Assembly: GCA_965223405.1 (NCBI GenBank)
Contig: CBDCWO010000006.1
Span: forward strand, 4,154,001-4,218,000
DNA from: CBDCWO01 sp965223405
GTDB taxonomy: Bacteria > Bacteroidota > Bacteroidia > Chitinophagales > Saprospiraceae
DNA: 64,000 nt
Direction of reading: 5' to 3'
How positions within the stretch are numbered: the stretch's first letter is position 1; each line of letters opens with the position of its first letter. The notes below the pieces were generated by a model, which worked only from the letters and a program-made list of their open reading frames with translations, had not been told where the DNA came from and did no database searches. The translations under genes and the position numbers were made by a program. Of this stretch, positions 53,685-62,790 are shown piece by piece.

Positions 53685-54650
53685 TTATTTTGGTTTGACC
53701 ACAAATTGATTTTTACCAATTTGCTCAAAGTAATAGTCAGTAACTTCCGAAATATCTTGCATAACCTTCAAAGGGTTCTTTTCTGCTTTCTTAATTTTAT
53801 GGACCGGGACTGCCTTGAGTTGATCTGAATCCTTGATTTCAATTGCTATTGGAAACAAGTTTTGAAGAATGGCTACTACTTCATGTATGTTGCTTCCGTC
53901 TAATATAATGTGATCGTATTTCCAGGCTGTTTCAGCTACTGGATAAAAGGAATCTATATTAACTTTTTGAGTTGTTTTGTTGTAATCAGCTTTTTGGCCA
54001 GGAGATAACGTTATCGATTCCTTTTTAACATGTTGTGGAATATTCAAATCTACTTTCCCGGTTACAAGTGCTACCGATACGACAGAATCACTATTGTCTA
54101 AATTGAATGAAGTTCCCAATACTTTGATTTCAACATCATTTGCCCATACCGAAAATACCCTTGAGGAATCTTTACTAATTTCGAAAAATGCCTCTCCGTG
54201 TATAATTGCTACACGATTGGTGTCAGAATAGCGGTATGAAATTGATGATTCAGAATTTAGCCATACTAACGAACTATCAGGCAGTACTAAGAATTTTGGC
54301 CCACTATTACTATTTTCAAGCAAAGTCAATTTATTGGATATTTGGTCGCCAGAAAAAAATCTATTTGAGAAAAAATATAGTCCTATTAATAGAAGTATGG
54401 CTGCGGCATAGGGCATAATACGTTTCCATAGATATGGTTTCCTGGTTTGAATTTTTGATTCAATATCATTCCAAATAACAGACTTTAATTCTGAATCAAA
54501 TTTTTCAGGCGATAAATTCCATACATCTTGAAGAAGAACTTCTTGCTCAGAGGGAGGGAGTCCCGATATATAATCTCTTAACAGTGTGACCTCTACCGAA
54601 CTACATTGTCCATTTATGTATCGCTTTAATAAGTCTTTTATGTCCTCCAT
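53685..54650 (-). CDS. FecR-family anti-sigma factor
   Basis: A 321-residue single-pass membrane protein. An N-terminal cytoplasmic anti-sigma domain (1-75, LLKRYINGQCSSVEVTLLRDYI) precedes one membrane helix (about 80-97, PYAAAILLLIGLYFF). A FecR domain follows (about 115-215, FLVLPDSSLVWLNSESSISYRY, IIHGEAFFEISKDSSRVFSVWA, EIKVLGTSFNLD), then a DUF4974-type C-terminal domain (about 250-321, ILDGSNIHEVVAILQNLFPIAI). It relays the state of the SusC STN domain to the sigma factor encoded 50 bp upstream. The order sigma-FecR-SusC-SusD is the standard Bacteroidota polysaccharide-utilisation arrangement. Confidence 0.94.
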   Translation of the reverse strand: MEDIKDLLKRYINGQCSSVEVTLLRDYISGLPPSEQEVLLQDVWNLSPEKFDSELKSVIWNDIESKIQTRKPYLWKRIMPYAAAILLLIGLYFFSNRFFSGDQISNKLTLLENSNSGPKFLVLPDSSLVWLNSESSISYRYSDTNRVAIIHGEAFFEISKDSSRVFSVWANDVEIKVLGTSFNLDNSDSVVSVALVTGKVDLNIPQHVKKESITLSPGQKADYNKTTQKVNIDSFYPVAETAWKYDHIILDGSNIHEVVAILQNLFPIAIEIKDSDQLKAVPVHKIKKAEKNPLKVMQDISEVTDYYFEQIGKNQFVVKPK

Positions 54651-54700
54651 AAAAAGACATACGAATCAGAATTCGAAAACCCGTAATTACCAATCAAAAA

Positions 54701-55228
54701 TTATAGGAAAATTTTTGCACCTTTTAAGAGCAATTTTTTCAAAGCTATTTTTGCTAACCTAATATTGGTTTCTATTGTCCTGGGAGAAACTCCTAATTTT
54801 TCAGCTATTTCATAGTGGGTCAGGCCATTTACTTTCGACAATATTATTGCTTGTTTTCTTTTTTGCGGAAGTTGGTCTAATGCCTGTCTTAAATCAGAAT
54901 ATGGAATCGAAAAATTAATTTCGTCAGCCGTTACATCTTCGGATATAACCGAATCAATAAATTTCTGATGCAATTTCTGCTTGCGATAATCGTCAATGAT
55001 TAAATTCTTAGCTATCCTAAATAGCTGAAATTCCAAGTCTAATTGCATTGAAAGATTATGTCTTTGATCCCAAAGCTTGAGGAAAGTACTTTGCGTCACA
55101 TCCTTAGCTATTATTGGATCTTTCAGCATCCGTATTGAAAAACTCAATACTATTTCATAATATTGCTCGTAAATGGTTTTTAATGCCTCTTGCTTTGAGT
55201 TTTTCAGTCTGGTTGTCAAATCTGCCAT
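54701..55228 (-). CDS. ECF sigma factor of the SusCD locus
   Basis: A 175-residue ECF sigma factor. Region 2 (about 12-75) contains YEQYYEIVLSFSIRMLKDPIIAKDVTQSTFLKLWDQR. Region 4 (about 110-170) contains LDQLPQKRKQAIILSKVNGLTHYEIAEKLGVSPRTIETNIRLAKIAL with its helix-turn-helix. ATG at 55228 is chosen over TTG at 55261, giving the typical RNA-polymerase sigma start (MADLTTRLKN). It probably drives the SusC/SusD promoter. It is divergent from the GH43/GH117-like gene with a 150-bp shared region, so glycosidase genes may be controlled from the same control point. Confidence 0.95.
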   Translation of the reverse strand: MADLTTRLKNSKQEALKTIYEQYYEIVLSFSIRMLKDPIIAKDVTQSTFLKLWDQRHNLSMQLDLEFQLFRIAKNLIIDDYRKQKLHQKFIDSVISEDVTADEINFSIPYSDLRQALDQLPQKRKQAIILSKVNGLTHYEIAEKLGVSPRTIETNIRLAKIALKKLLLKGAKIFL

Positions 55229-55378
55229 GGACCGATTATCAGAGTAATTATGATAATACAAGTGCTAAAAATACATAATTCAGATAAAATAATGATAACA
55301 AGAGATAAATGATTGCCAACCATTTCCATTGTATTTTTGAATACTATTTATGACCATATTTCTTTTTTAGAATTTTAG

Positions 55379-56380
55379 ATGATGAGGAAATTAATCCCTG
55401 GAATAATATTATTGATTTGTGTACTCGGACGTAATGACATCAATAGTCAAAATATTAAATCCTATTTTAATACAGTTAAATTTTCATATACCAAAATCTC
55501 AGGTATAGGCCATGAAGAGGGATGCACCCGTCGGGATCCCAGCGATATCATTAAGGTAGGGAATACTTATTATGTTTACTATACGAAAATATATGGGAGG
55601 TCGCCGGGATATTGGGGTACTGTTTGGTATGCAACCTCACAGGATGAAGGTATTACCTGGAAAGAACATGGCGAAATCCTGGGATTGGGAAAGACAGCGA
55701 AATTTGATGCGCAAGCCACCTTCACTCCAAATATTTTATATGCCAATGATAAATATTACTTGTACTATACCGGCGTCAAACCTACACCGGGTAATGAAAA
55801 AGGTGAGTTTGAGAACAATTCCACTACAGATATTACGGCTATTGGTGTAGCCATTTCCGATTCTCCAGATGGTCCTTTTGTCAGAGTGAGCGATGATCCA
55901 ATTCTCAAGGTTAGTGTGGAGCCGGAAAAATTCGATAGCTACCGGGTTGATGACGCCGTGTTGATGTTTCGAAATGGACTTTACTGGCTTTACTATAAGG
56001 GACGTAGCCGGGGTCATGGAAAAGGAGGACCAGGACATACCCAAATGGGAGTTGCCTTCTCCAAATATCCTGAGGGGCCCTTTACCAAATTAGATCATCC
56101 GATACTTCCCAGGAGTCATGAGGTCATGTTGTGGCAACAAGGTTCAGGCATCGGAGCATTGGCCTCATTGAGTAGTACCTTTGAGTATGCTCCAGATGGT
56201 ATTGATTTTCTTAGTGATAAAGTGGCTATAAAAGTCGCTAACCGTCCTATAGCTCCAGGAGTATTCAGGCAGGATTTAACCGATCCTTCGATACGCGGTG
56301 AAGGATTGAAGTGGGGAATATCCATGGTGATGAATGGGAGTGAGTGCTATTTGCAAAGATTTCAGCTTGACACGAAGTGA
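55379..56380 (+). CDS. Secreted glycoside hydrolase of the GH43/GH117-like five-bladed propeller clan
   Basis: A 333-residue exported protein with signal peptide (about 5-23). Its motifs are those of five-bladed propeller glycosidases: CTRRDPSDIIKVGNTYYVYYTK (blade 1, acidic residue D), GYWGTVWYATSQDEGITWKEHG, FTPNILYANDKYYLYYTGVK, RVDDAVLMFRNGLYWLYYKG and ISMVMNGSECYLQRF. The RRDPSD start is closer to GH117-like enzymes than to classic GH43 xylosidases. It likely cleaves exo or short oligosaccharides in the periplasm, but the sugar cannot be inferred. It precedes the GH95-like gene by 120 bp on the same strand. Confidence 0.8.
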   Translation: MMRKLIPGIILLICVLGRNDINSQNIKSYFNTVKFSYTKISGIGHEEGCTRRDPSDIIKVGNTYYVYYTKIYGRSPGYWGTVWYATSQDEGITWKEHGEILGLGKTAKFDAQATFTPNILYANDKYYLYYTGVKPTPGNEKGEFENNSTTDITAIGVAISDSPDGPFVRVSDDPILKVSVEPEKFDSYRVDDAVLMFRNGLYWLYYKGRSRGHGKGGPGHTQMGVAFSKYPEGPFTKLDHPILPRSHEVMLWQQGSGIGALASLSSTFEYAPDGIDFLSDKVAIKVANRPIAPGVFRQDLTDPSIRGEGLKWGISMVMNGSECYLQRFQLDTK

Positions 56381-56500
56381 AAAGGGTAGCCTCACGGTCT
56401 CAAATAATACCAGGGTGAGAATTTAGATTATATAGTTAATGGTCTGAGCCAAATGAGTTCTGTTAAATACCCAATCAGTAAAAAAATAAAGTTAGAAGAA

Positions 56501-59041
56501 ATGAAAAGGGTAAATCGATTTCTACTTACACTCCTCGTGAGCTTTAATTTATTTTATTTGGTACGATCACAAGTTTCGCAAGTCGATTTATTTACTGTTG
56601 ACCAAAGTTATATAAGAAAACACGATATTGTCTATCAAACACCGGCTTATGAGGGTTATGAAGGATTTCCAATCGGGAATGGAGATTTAGGAGGAATGGT
56701 TTGGAATCATAAAAATGGCTTCGAAATACAGATAAACAAAAACGACCTTTTCGATCAACCAAATCAAGAAGCCAGGACTACGCTGCGTGGAGGAGTCCGC
56801 TTAAGTATTGATCTGGGAGTACCTGCTTTTGAATGGTTGTACCTGGATGAGTTTGAGGGGCGTTTATCCTTACAAAATGCGGATGTCACGATTAACTCGG
56901 AAACCCCATTTCTGAATTGTTCTATGAATTCCTGGGTATCAGCTGACAAAAATGTGTGGATTGTTAAATTAAAAACTCAAAGTAAGGATAGCAGTTCTAC
57001 AGGTACCCGAATGGGTATTGGGTTGGAGAGATGGGGAAGCCGGGCTTTTCCAGGCTGGTATGGTGGGTATAGCAAAGATACCAAGCAGGGTTTAGGAGAT
57101 ACCCATGCCTTCATTCAAGGAACAGATATCCTGATTGAGGAGCAATTGAATGGAATGGATTTTACAGTGGCAGCACGTATGATTGGTGCAGAAGTTCAAG
57201 CGCAAAAAATAAACTCCAATCGAGTAGAACTTAACACGAGCAGTAACAGGAATCATGAGATCATCGTGATGATTGCAGTAGTGACATCACGGGAATCTGA
57301 GACCCCCACATTATCTGCAATAAAGTTACTGGATCAAACTGAAATGGAAACCCCTGCCAAGAATCAGGAAACCCATCATCAATGGTGGAAAGAATTCTGG
57401 AGTCGCTCTTTTGTACATCTCAGTGACGATTACATTGAAAATATATATTATTTGAGAAGATACCTCATGGCCAGTTCTTCTCGAGGTCGATATCCGGTGG
57501 TATTTAATGGGGGTTTGTGGACCTGGAATCACGATGTCCGGAATTGGGTCACCCCTCACCATTGGAATACGCAGCAGCAGTACTGGGGATTAGCTGCGCA
57601 AAATGATTGTAACTTAATGTTGCCCTATTTGAATACCTATTTCCGACTTATGCCTCAAGCTGAAGCGCATGCTAACCTGAGAGGAGCCGAAAATGCAATC
57701 TTGTGGAGTGAGCCACACGATTTCTTTGGCAGTATGACCTTCTGGGATCGTGGAGATATGATCAATAATTTTACTCCTGCATGCCAAATTGCCGGATTTT
57801 TTTGGGAGTATTTTCAATTTACAGGTGATCGTCAGTTTTTAGTTGAAAAATGCTATCCTTTTATGCAAAAAGCAGCTGAATTTTATGTTCAAACCCTTCA
57901 GTGGGATAAAGCTAAAAATGAATATTTTCTTTTTCCTTCTCAGCCCTATGAAAGTCCCCGGTCCAATAATCTGAAAAACTCCATCACTGATCGGAATATG
58001 ATTCTGGCTACCTTGAATGCTTGTATTGAAGCTGCACGGATACTAAACTCAGATGCTGAGAAAATAAAAAAATGGCAACATATTATTGATCATATCTGGA
58101 ACATACCTTACCGGATAGAACCGGGTGTTGGAGAAGTGATGCAATTGGCCTATAACCAAGATGGTTCGATTTACCCGTTACCGGAAGACTATGGATCCTG
58201 GACTAATCATTTTAGTGCCAATACTTCCTTGGTTTTTCCAGCAAATCTGATTGGACTGGAGGATAAATCCAGCCGGGAATTTAAAGCGGCATCAAACGTG
58301 GTTGTACATCATGCACCTGAGAAAAATGCTATTTCACCTGATCCTATTGTCGCGGCTAGACTTGGTCTTGGTGATGTCGTATTGGATAGAATGAAAAATG
58401 GGATTCGTCGCTTACAACACTTTCCGCAGGGTCTCTTTTACAATATCGATCATTGGTATAATCTGTCCCTCTATATGGATTCTGTAAAACGACCGGATAT
58501 TACGACCCAACGAGATTATATTTATGATGCACGCACCCAATACCCTTTGGGACATCCTGCTAAACCTTTCATCCAATGTGGTTTGGAGCCCCTCAGCATT
58601 TACGGAGCAGCGGTAAACGAAATGCTATTGCAGAGTAATGAAGGCAAAATTCGAATTTTTCCAGCAGTTCCAACGGGGTGGTCTCCCGCATTTAAATTAA
58701 GAGCACGCGGAGCATTTATGGTTTCTGCAGAGATGAATAAAAAGGGCTCAGTAAGGAGGGTACAAGTCGAAAGTTTAAAAGGTAACGATTGTAAGATCGT
58801 CAATCCCTGGGGTCAATCGATGGTAGAGATTTGGCGCTTAGGTGAAAACCAAAAGAGGATCAAAGCTGAATTGTCGGACCGAGGAAATACCATTACGTTT
58901 GAAACGTTACCCAATACTACCTACATGATTTTCGCAAAAGGTACAGACCTTTCTCAGGATCCAACCTTGTTTAAAAGTGAACCCAACCAAGCTCCAAAAT
59001 ATTTTTTTGAAGCCAGTTTGGGAAAAAAGCGTAATTTTTAA
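56501..59041 (+). CDS. GH95-like glycoside hydrolase
   Basis: An 846-residue exported protein. The start is at Met 56501 (GTTAGAAGAAATG), where a signal peptide begins (FLLTLLVSFNLFYLVRSQ). The GH95-type N-terminal beta domain has GFPIGNGDLGGMVWNHKNG. The (alpha/alpha)6 barrel region includes RGRYPVVFNGGLWTWNHDVRNWV, QQQYWGLAAQNDCNLMLPYL and FTGDRQFLVEKCYPFMQKAAEFY. A C-terminal all-beta tail follows (RIFPAVPTGWSPAFKLRARGAFMV). GH95 enzymes are alpha-L-fucosidases or alpha-galactosidases. A fucosylated or galactose-containing substrate is therefore plausible, but homologue distance is large, so the specificity is open. Confidence 0.82.
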   Translation: MKRVNRFLLTLLVSFNLFYLVRSQVSQVDLFTVDQSYIRKHDIVYQTPAYEGYEGFPIGNGDLGGMVWNHKNGFEIQINKNDLFDQPNQEARTTLRGGVRLSIDLGVPAFEWLYLDEFEGRLSLQNADVTINSETPFLNCSMNSWVSADKNVWIVKLKTQSKDSSSTGTRMGIGLERWGSRAFPGWYGGYSKDTKQGLGDTHAFIQGTDILIEEQLNGMDFTVAARMIGAEVQAQKINSNRVELNTSSNRNHEIIVMIAVVTSRESETPTLSAIKLLDQTEMETPAKNQETHHQWWKEFWSRSFVHLSDDYIENIYYLRRYLMASSSRGRYPVVFNGGLWTWNHDVRNWVTPHHWNTQQQYWGLAAQNDCNLMLPYLNTYFRLMPQAEAHANLRGAENAILWSEPHDFFGSMTFWDRGDMINNFTPACQIAGFFWEYFQFTGDRQFLVEKCYPFMQKAAEFYVQTLQWDKAKNEYFLFPSQPYESPRSNNLKNSITDRNMILATLNACIEAARILNSDAEKIKKWQHIIDHIWNIPYRIEPGVGEVMQLAYNQDGSIYPLPEDYGSWTNHFSANTSLVFPANLIGLEDKSSREFKAASNVVVHHAPEKNAISPDPIVAARLGLGDVVLDRMKNGIRRLQHFPQGLFYNIDHWYNLSLYMDSVKRPDITTQRDYIYDARTQYPLGHPAKPFIQCGLEPLSIYGAAVNEMLLQSNEGKIRIFPAVPTGWSPAFKLRARGAFMVSAEMNKKGSVRRVQVESLKGNDCKIVNPWGQSMVEIWRLGENQKRIKAELSDRGNTITFETLPNTTYMIFAKGTDLSQDPTLFKSEPNQAPKYFFEASLGKKRNF

Positions 59042-59141
59042 TAAGATGCCTGGTTGTCAAGTCATATGCTGAATTCTGATTTTATGATTGCCACCTTTCT
59101 GAAGGATTGTTAGCCTGAAAGAAAACATGCTTTGCTCAAGA

Positions 59142-61544
59142 TTAGGTTTTCTGTATCGGGAATACAACCACATCCTTTTTTCGTTCCTGAGGTTCAATCG
59201 ACCATTCGTCAAGTATGCCGTTGGTAACTTTTCCCTGGATAACGGTACCCTTAGATAAATGGAGTTTAAACTCGGTATCCCAACTGGATGGCCAGGCTGG
59301 TAGCAACAATATTTTGTTGCCGGATTCCTGTACCAACATCCGTTGTAAAGCAATACTGCCGGCGCCAAAATGATCAAAATCAGGACATGAGTCGGGACCC
59401 TGGCTTCCATATACAGGAAAGCGACATTGTGTGGAGGCATGGCGAAAGCGGTGTATGAGTCCATCCTGAGCTTTTAAAGCTTCTCCGGCATAGGCCCAAT
59501 GGATTTGATCCTGAGTCCAACATTTGAAATCAAAACTATTTTTATTGGTACGGTTTTCCATGGTCGCTTTTACAATGTCCTCGGAATTATACCCGAGACC
59601 AAATAAATTAAACGGGAAAACCGGGTATAGTTCACCATTTTCAGCATTCCGTTTCATCTCCCAGTGCTCAGCAGGTGCAATGGCCTGCTGTCCCTCAATT
59701 TCATGAAGAAAGACCGATGGAATTTCCTTACGAAATCTTCGCCAGGCGTCTCGATCCTTTGCAGTACCCGCTTCCATAGCCAAAAGTTCATCCAAACAGA
59801 ATAGAAGCCCGGCAATGTCGGGTGCCGGATTTACGGCAATCCAAAATGTTTCCAATACCATTGCCGGGTCCAACCTTAATTTTCCGTCAGAATCTCTTTG
59901 ATAATGCACATCGAAAAACAACAAAACTTCCCTGGCAAAAGGTGCTAAAACCTGATTTTGAAATGTTGTATCCTGGGTATATTTTACGTATTCTATCATC
60001 ATGGCAACGGTTTCCAGACCACATGTAAAGTAATAACTATGGTAATAACCGTTGCCTTTGTTTTCGCCGGGTTTGGTTTTTGGGGGCTTCCCTTCTCTAC
60101 CACAATCTCGTTCTGCTCCGGTAGGTTCTATATTTTCTCGATAGTAGGCTCCATCATGACCGAACCATGCCTTGGTTATCGCTTTGCGAACCGGTAACAG
60201 GTTAAAGTAATAATCGAAGAAGGGTTTCATCAGATCGAAATCTCCGGAATTTAACAACGGCCAGTACAGTAGTCGTTGATTTTGATAGGTAAACCTCCGT
60301 CCCCAATCCCGATCATCTTCATGGCTTAATAACGTTCCGTCAGGTTGTTCGGAAACCACTTTTTTCCATTTGTTTTCCTCTGTGCACCGCAGTTGTTGGG
60401 TGAATAATCCTCCGTTAAATTTAGCTTGAATTTTACCTCGACTTTGACTAGCCATCAAATACCGAAACACATTGTAGCTTTGGGCAACCAATGCACCGGC
60501 ATCTGGGTCATGTCGGGTATTCTTATACCCTTCACCGGAAAGTTTCAGTTTTTCGCCAGGGGGAAGGGTATTATCTGTAATCGAGATCCAACTCCTGTTC
60601 CAGAATTGGGACCACCATCGCAGATGATCATTCCAATCTTCATTAACATTTCTTCCATCTTTTGCTTGTTCCTCGATCGTTTGTATCCATTCATCAATGT
60701 TTGGGAATTGTGCGGTGAGTGAATGAATGCGGATGTCGAATTTTGAACCTCTACCCTTCAAAGCTCCATTTTGAAGTGTCAAGTCTGGGCTTTCGAGTAA
60801 ATTGCCAAATGTGTTAAACCGATAGGGATCTGGAAATTCAGATATCATGTGTCCAACGTCATAATACTCCATATCCGATTGGAATACACTTCGGTCCCCC
60901 ACGTTATAATACCAGATAATATGACCGTTTTGCTCTAGTTTAGTATCCTGAGTCGGGATATCAGGGACTTGCTCAGGCATATTAGCTCCGGTCACGTCAA
61001 AATTATTAAAATTGCATGCATCGAAGCGCTTCCAAAATTCTGGAGTTGTCTGGACTGAAATGTCATGAGGTGCATCGATTTCAATATGATACACAGGACG
61101 ATTTGCATCTGTCCATATTCGTAAATTTACTTCATCGGCTTCTATCTGTATGGACCCTGTCGCCAAATCCAGAGTTTGTTTGAAAGCTTTTCCTTTAATA
61201 AATGGATTTGGGCTCAAGGAGACCCTTAATCGACCTGTTTTAAAAATATCACCGCTATAAGTAAATGCATCATTTTTGGCAAGCAACAAATAAAGATCAC
61301 CATCCTCAATGGCATAAACACCACCAGCTATATCCCCATTACCCATAGGCATTTGACCGGAAGCGTCTCTTGAAGGACTATTCCAAACTACATTATAGTT
61401 TTCTATCAGCGTCTTTCCAGTTAGTGGTGTTTTACTATGATCACAAGAGGTATAACAAAGGATTGCAAGGAGTAGAATATTTGTGTTGATGATAAATTTG
61501 AGATGCAATGTTGGATAGTAATGGCCAATTTTAAACATATTCAT
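59142..61544 (-). CDS. DUF5703-type GH95-like lipoprotein
   Basis: An 800-residue protein with a lipoprotein-type signal (LLLAILCYTSCDH). The DUF5703 N-terminal beta domain contains WNSPSRDASGQMPMGNGDIAGGVYAIEDGDLYLLLAKNDAF. A helical toroid resembling GH95 follows (QSYNVFRYLMASQSRGKIQAKFNGGLF, QNQRLLYWPLLNSGDFDLMKPFFDYY), and a beta-rich tail ends in DVVVFPIQKT. It converges on the GH95-like gene and shares its overall plan, so the two are distant paralogues. Family members are predicted glycosidases without a defined substrate. Met at 61538 is an alternative start. Confidence 0.8.
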   Translation of the reverse strand: MNMFKIGHYYPTLHLKFIINTNILLLAILCYTSCDHSKTPLTGKTLIENYNVVWNSPSRDASGQMPMGNGDIAGGVYAIEDGDLYLLLAKNDAFTYSGDIFKTGRLRVSLSPNPFIKGKAFKQTLDLATGSIQIEADEVNLRIWTDANRPVYHIEIDAPHDISVQTTPEFWKRFDACNFNNFDVTGANMPEQVPDIPTQDTKLEQNGHIIWYYNVGDRSVFQSDMEYYDVGHMISEFPDPYRFNTFGNLLESPDLTLQNGALKGRGSKFDIRIHSLTAQFPNIDEWIQTIEEQAKDGRNVNEDWNDHLRWWSQFWNRSWISITDNTLPPGEKLKLSGEGYKNTRHDPDAGALVAQSYNVFRYLMASQSRGKIQAKFNGGLFTQQLRCTEENKWKKVVSEQPDGTLLSHEDDRDWGRRFTYQNQRLLYWPLLNSGDFDLMKPFFDYYFNLLPVRKAITKAWFGHDGAYYRENIEPTGAERDCGREGKPPKTKPGENKGNGYYHSYYFTCGLETVAMMIEYVKYTQDTTFQNQVLAPFAREVLLFFDVHYQRDSDGKLRLDPAMVLETFWIAVNPAPDIAGLLFCLDELLAMEAGTAKDRDAWRRFRKEIPSVFLHEIEGQQAIAPAEHWEMKRNAENGELYPVFPFNLFGLGYNSEDIVKATMENRTNKNSFDFKCWTQDQIHWAYAGEALKAQDGLIHRFRHASTQCRFPVYGSQGPDSCPDFDHFGAGSIALQRMLVQESGNKILLLPAWPSSWDTEFKLHLSKGTVIQGKVTNGILDEWSIEPQERKKDVVVFPIQKT

Positions 61545-61700
61545 TTTGTTTTTATCTCAAGTTAATAATTTACTTGTGAGCAGGGAAGCTTATTGATTTC
61601 AAACGGAATTTGAAAAATTCTAGTAAGAGATCTATGCAACTCAGCTGATAAAAATTTTCCAGGTTTGTTTATTCTTGTCTGAACCTGAAGCCTAGATCGG

Positions 61701-62357
61701 TTATTTTAATAATGTGATTTGATTTCTTCCTAATTTAACATTTCCCTTATTCTCCAACTTTTTCAACAATCTACTGACCGCTTCACGCGAAGCGTGTAAA
61801 TCACCGGCAATTTCTTGATGCGTGGTGGTAATTGTGCGCAATCCGGTGACTCTTGATTTTTCATCCAGGTAATTGACCAACTGCTCATCCATGTTGGAAA
61901 AGGCGATGCGGTCGATTGCTTCGATCAGGTCGTAGATGCGCTGGTCATACATGTTTAAAATAAAATTACGCCAAACCGAAAAAGTGCCTAACCATTGGTC
62001 GGCATATTTTAAAGGAATAGAAATCAATCGGGTATCTTCTTCAGCGACAGTTTTTATTTCGCTCCGCTTTTGAATTAAACAACAACTAAAGGATGCAGCG
62101 CAAGATTCACCTCCGGACAAATAGTATAGTAAGATTTCTTCGCCATCCTCATTTTGCCGCAATACTTTGATGACACCATCAATAATCAATGGAACAAATC
62201 GAATATAGGCACCATAGTCCATTACGATCTCTCCAGCCTTAAATTGATGTATTGTTCCTGCATTGGCAAGTTCCTCTCCGAATGGAGGATGACTGAGGAT
62301 GGAGAACTTTTCTTTGATGATATTTCGGATTTCCTGTTTCTCTAGAAGATTGCTCAT
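61701..62357 (-). CDS. Crp/Fnr-family transcriptional regulator
   Basis: A 218-residue regulator. The cyclic-nucleotide-binding-like domain (about 10-125) includes IHQFKAGEIVMDYGAYIRFVPLIIDGVIKVLRQNEDG. A Cys-rich stretch (GGESCAASFSCCLIQKRSEIKTVAEED) is typical of a Bacteroidota Crp subgroup and may sense redox or a metal. The helix-turn-helix is at about 170-205 (TTTHQEIAGDLHASREAVSRLLKKLENKG). It follows a rhodanese and a molybdopterin oxidoreductase on the same strand with a gap of 46 bp, so it likely regulates these redox genes. The effector is not inferable. Confidence 0.9.
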   Translation of the reverse strand: MSNLLEKQEIRNIIKEKFSILSHPPFGEELANAGTIHQFKAGEIVMDYGAYIRFVPLIIDGVIKVLRQNEDGEEILLYYLSGGESCAASFSCCLIQKRSEIKTVAEEDTRLISIPLKYADQWLGTFSVWRNFILNMYDQRIYDLIEAIDRIAFSNMDEQLVNYLDEKSRVTGLRTITTTHQEIAGDLHASREAVSRLLKKLENKGNVKLGRNQITLLK

Positions 62358-62403
62358 ATTCCTCCGTTATAATTTATTCGATTTAGTTAAACATAATACT
62401 ATT

Positions 62404-62790
62404 TTACCTAAGTGTAGTCAGGAATACCTCAGGAAAGTGTTCAAATTTTCCGGTTATTCCCTGGTCTAAATTATACACATTTTTAAATCCACTTCGTATC
62501 ATCATAATACCAACGCGTACACTTCTTCTTTCACTATTACAGTAAACAAAATAGGATTTGTTTTTATCCATCGCCTCCAATTCATTAAGAAAACCAGCTC
62601 CCAGATAGTCCAAATTTAGTGCCCCTGATAGACGGATCATCTTAAATTCTGCGGGTGTTCTGGCATCGATTAGCACGCTATTCTTGACCTCCTCAGCCAT
62701 AGAAACAAATTTCTCAAACGGCAAATTATTAAGTTGAGTTTTAAGAACCTGCCATCTGGGTATTTCACAATTACTATACTGTTGGTTCAT
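62404..62790 (-). CDS. Rhodanese-domain protein
   Basis: A 128-residue cytoplasmic protein consisting of one rhodanese domain. Residues 38-60 give SVLIDARTPAEFKMIRLSGALNLD (the conserved D-R-x-x-x-E-(F/Y) start). The active-site loop carries Cys at YFVYCNSERRSVRVG, and the end is YNLDQGITGKFEHFP. It can carry persulfide sulfur to an acceptor such as sulfite, cyanide or an assembly protein. It is joined directly to the molybdopterin oxidoreductase gene: its ATG follows immediately after that stop codon. This implies a linked role in sulfur metabolism. Confidence 0.9.
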   Translation of the reverse strand: MNQQYSNCEIPRWQVLKTQLNNLPFEKFVSMAEEVKNSVLIDARTPAEFKMIRLSGALNLDYLGAGFLNELEAMDKNKSYFVYCNSERRSVRVGIMMIRSGFKNVYNLDQGITGKFEHFPEVFLTTLR

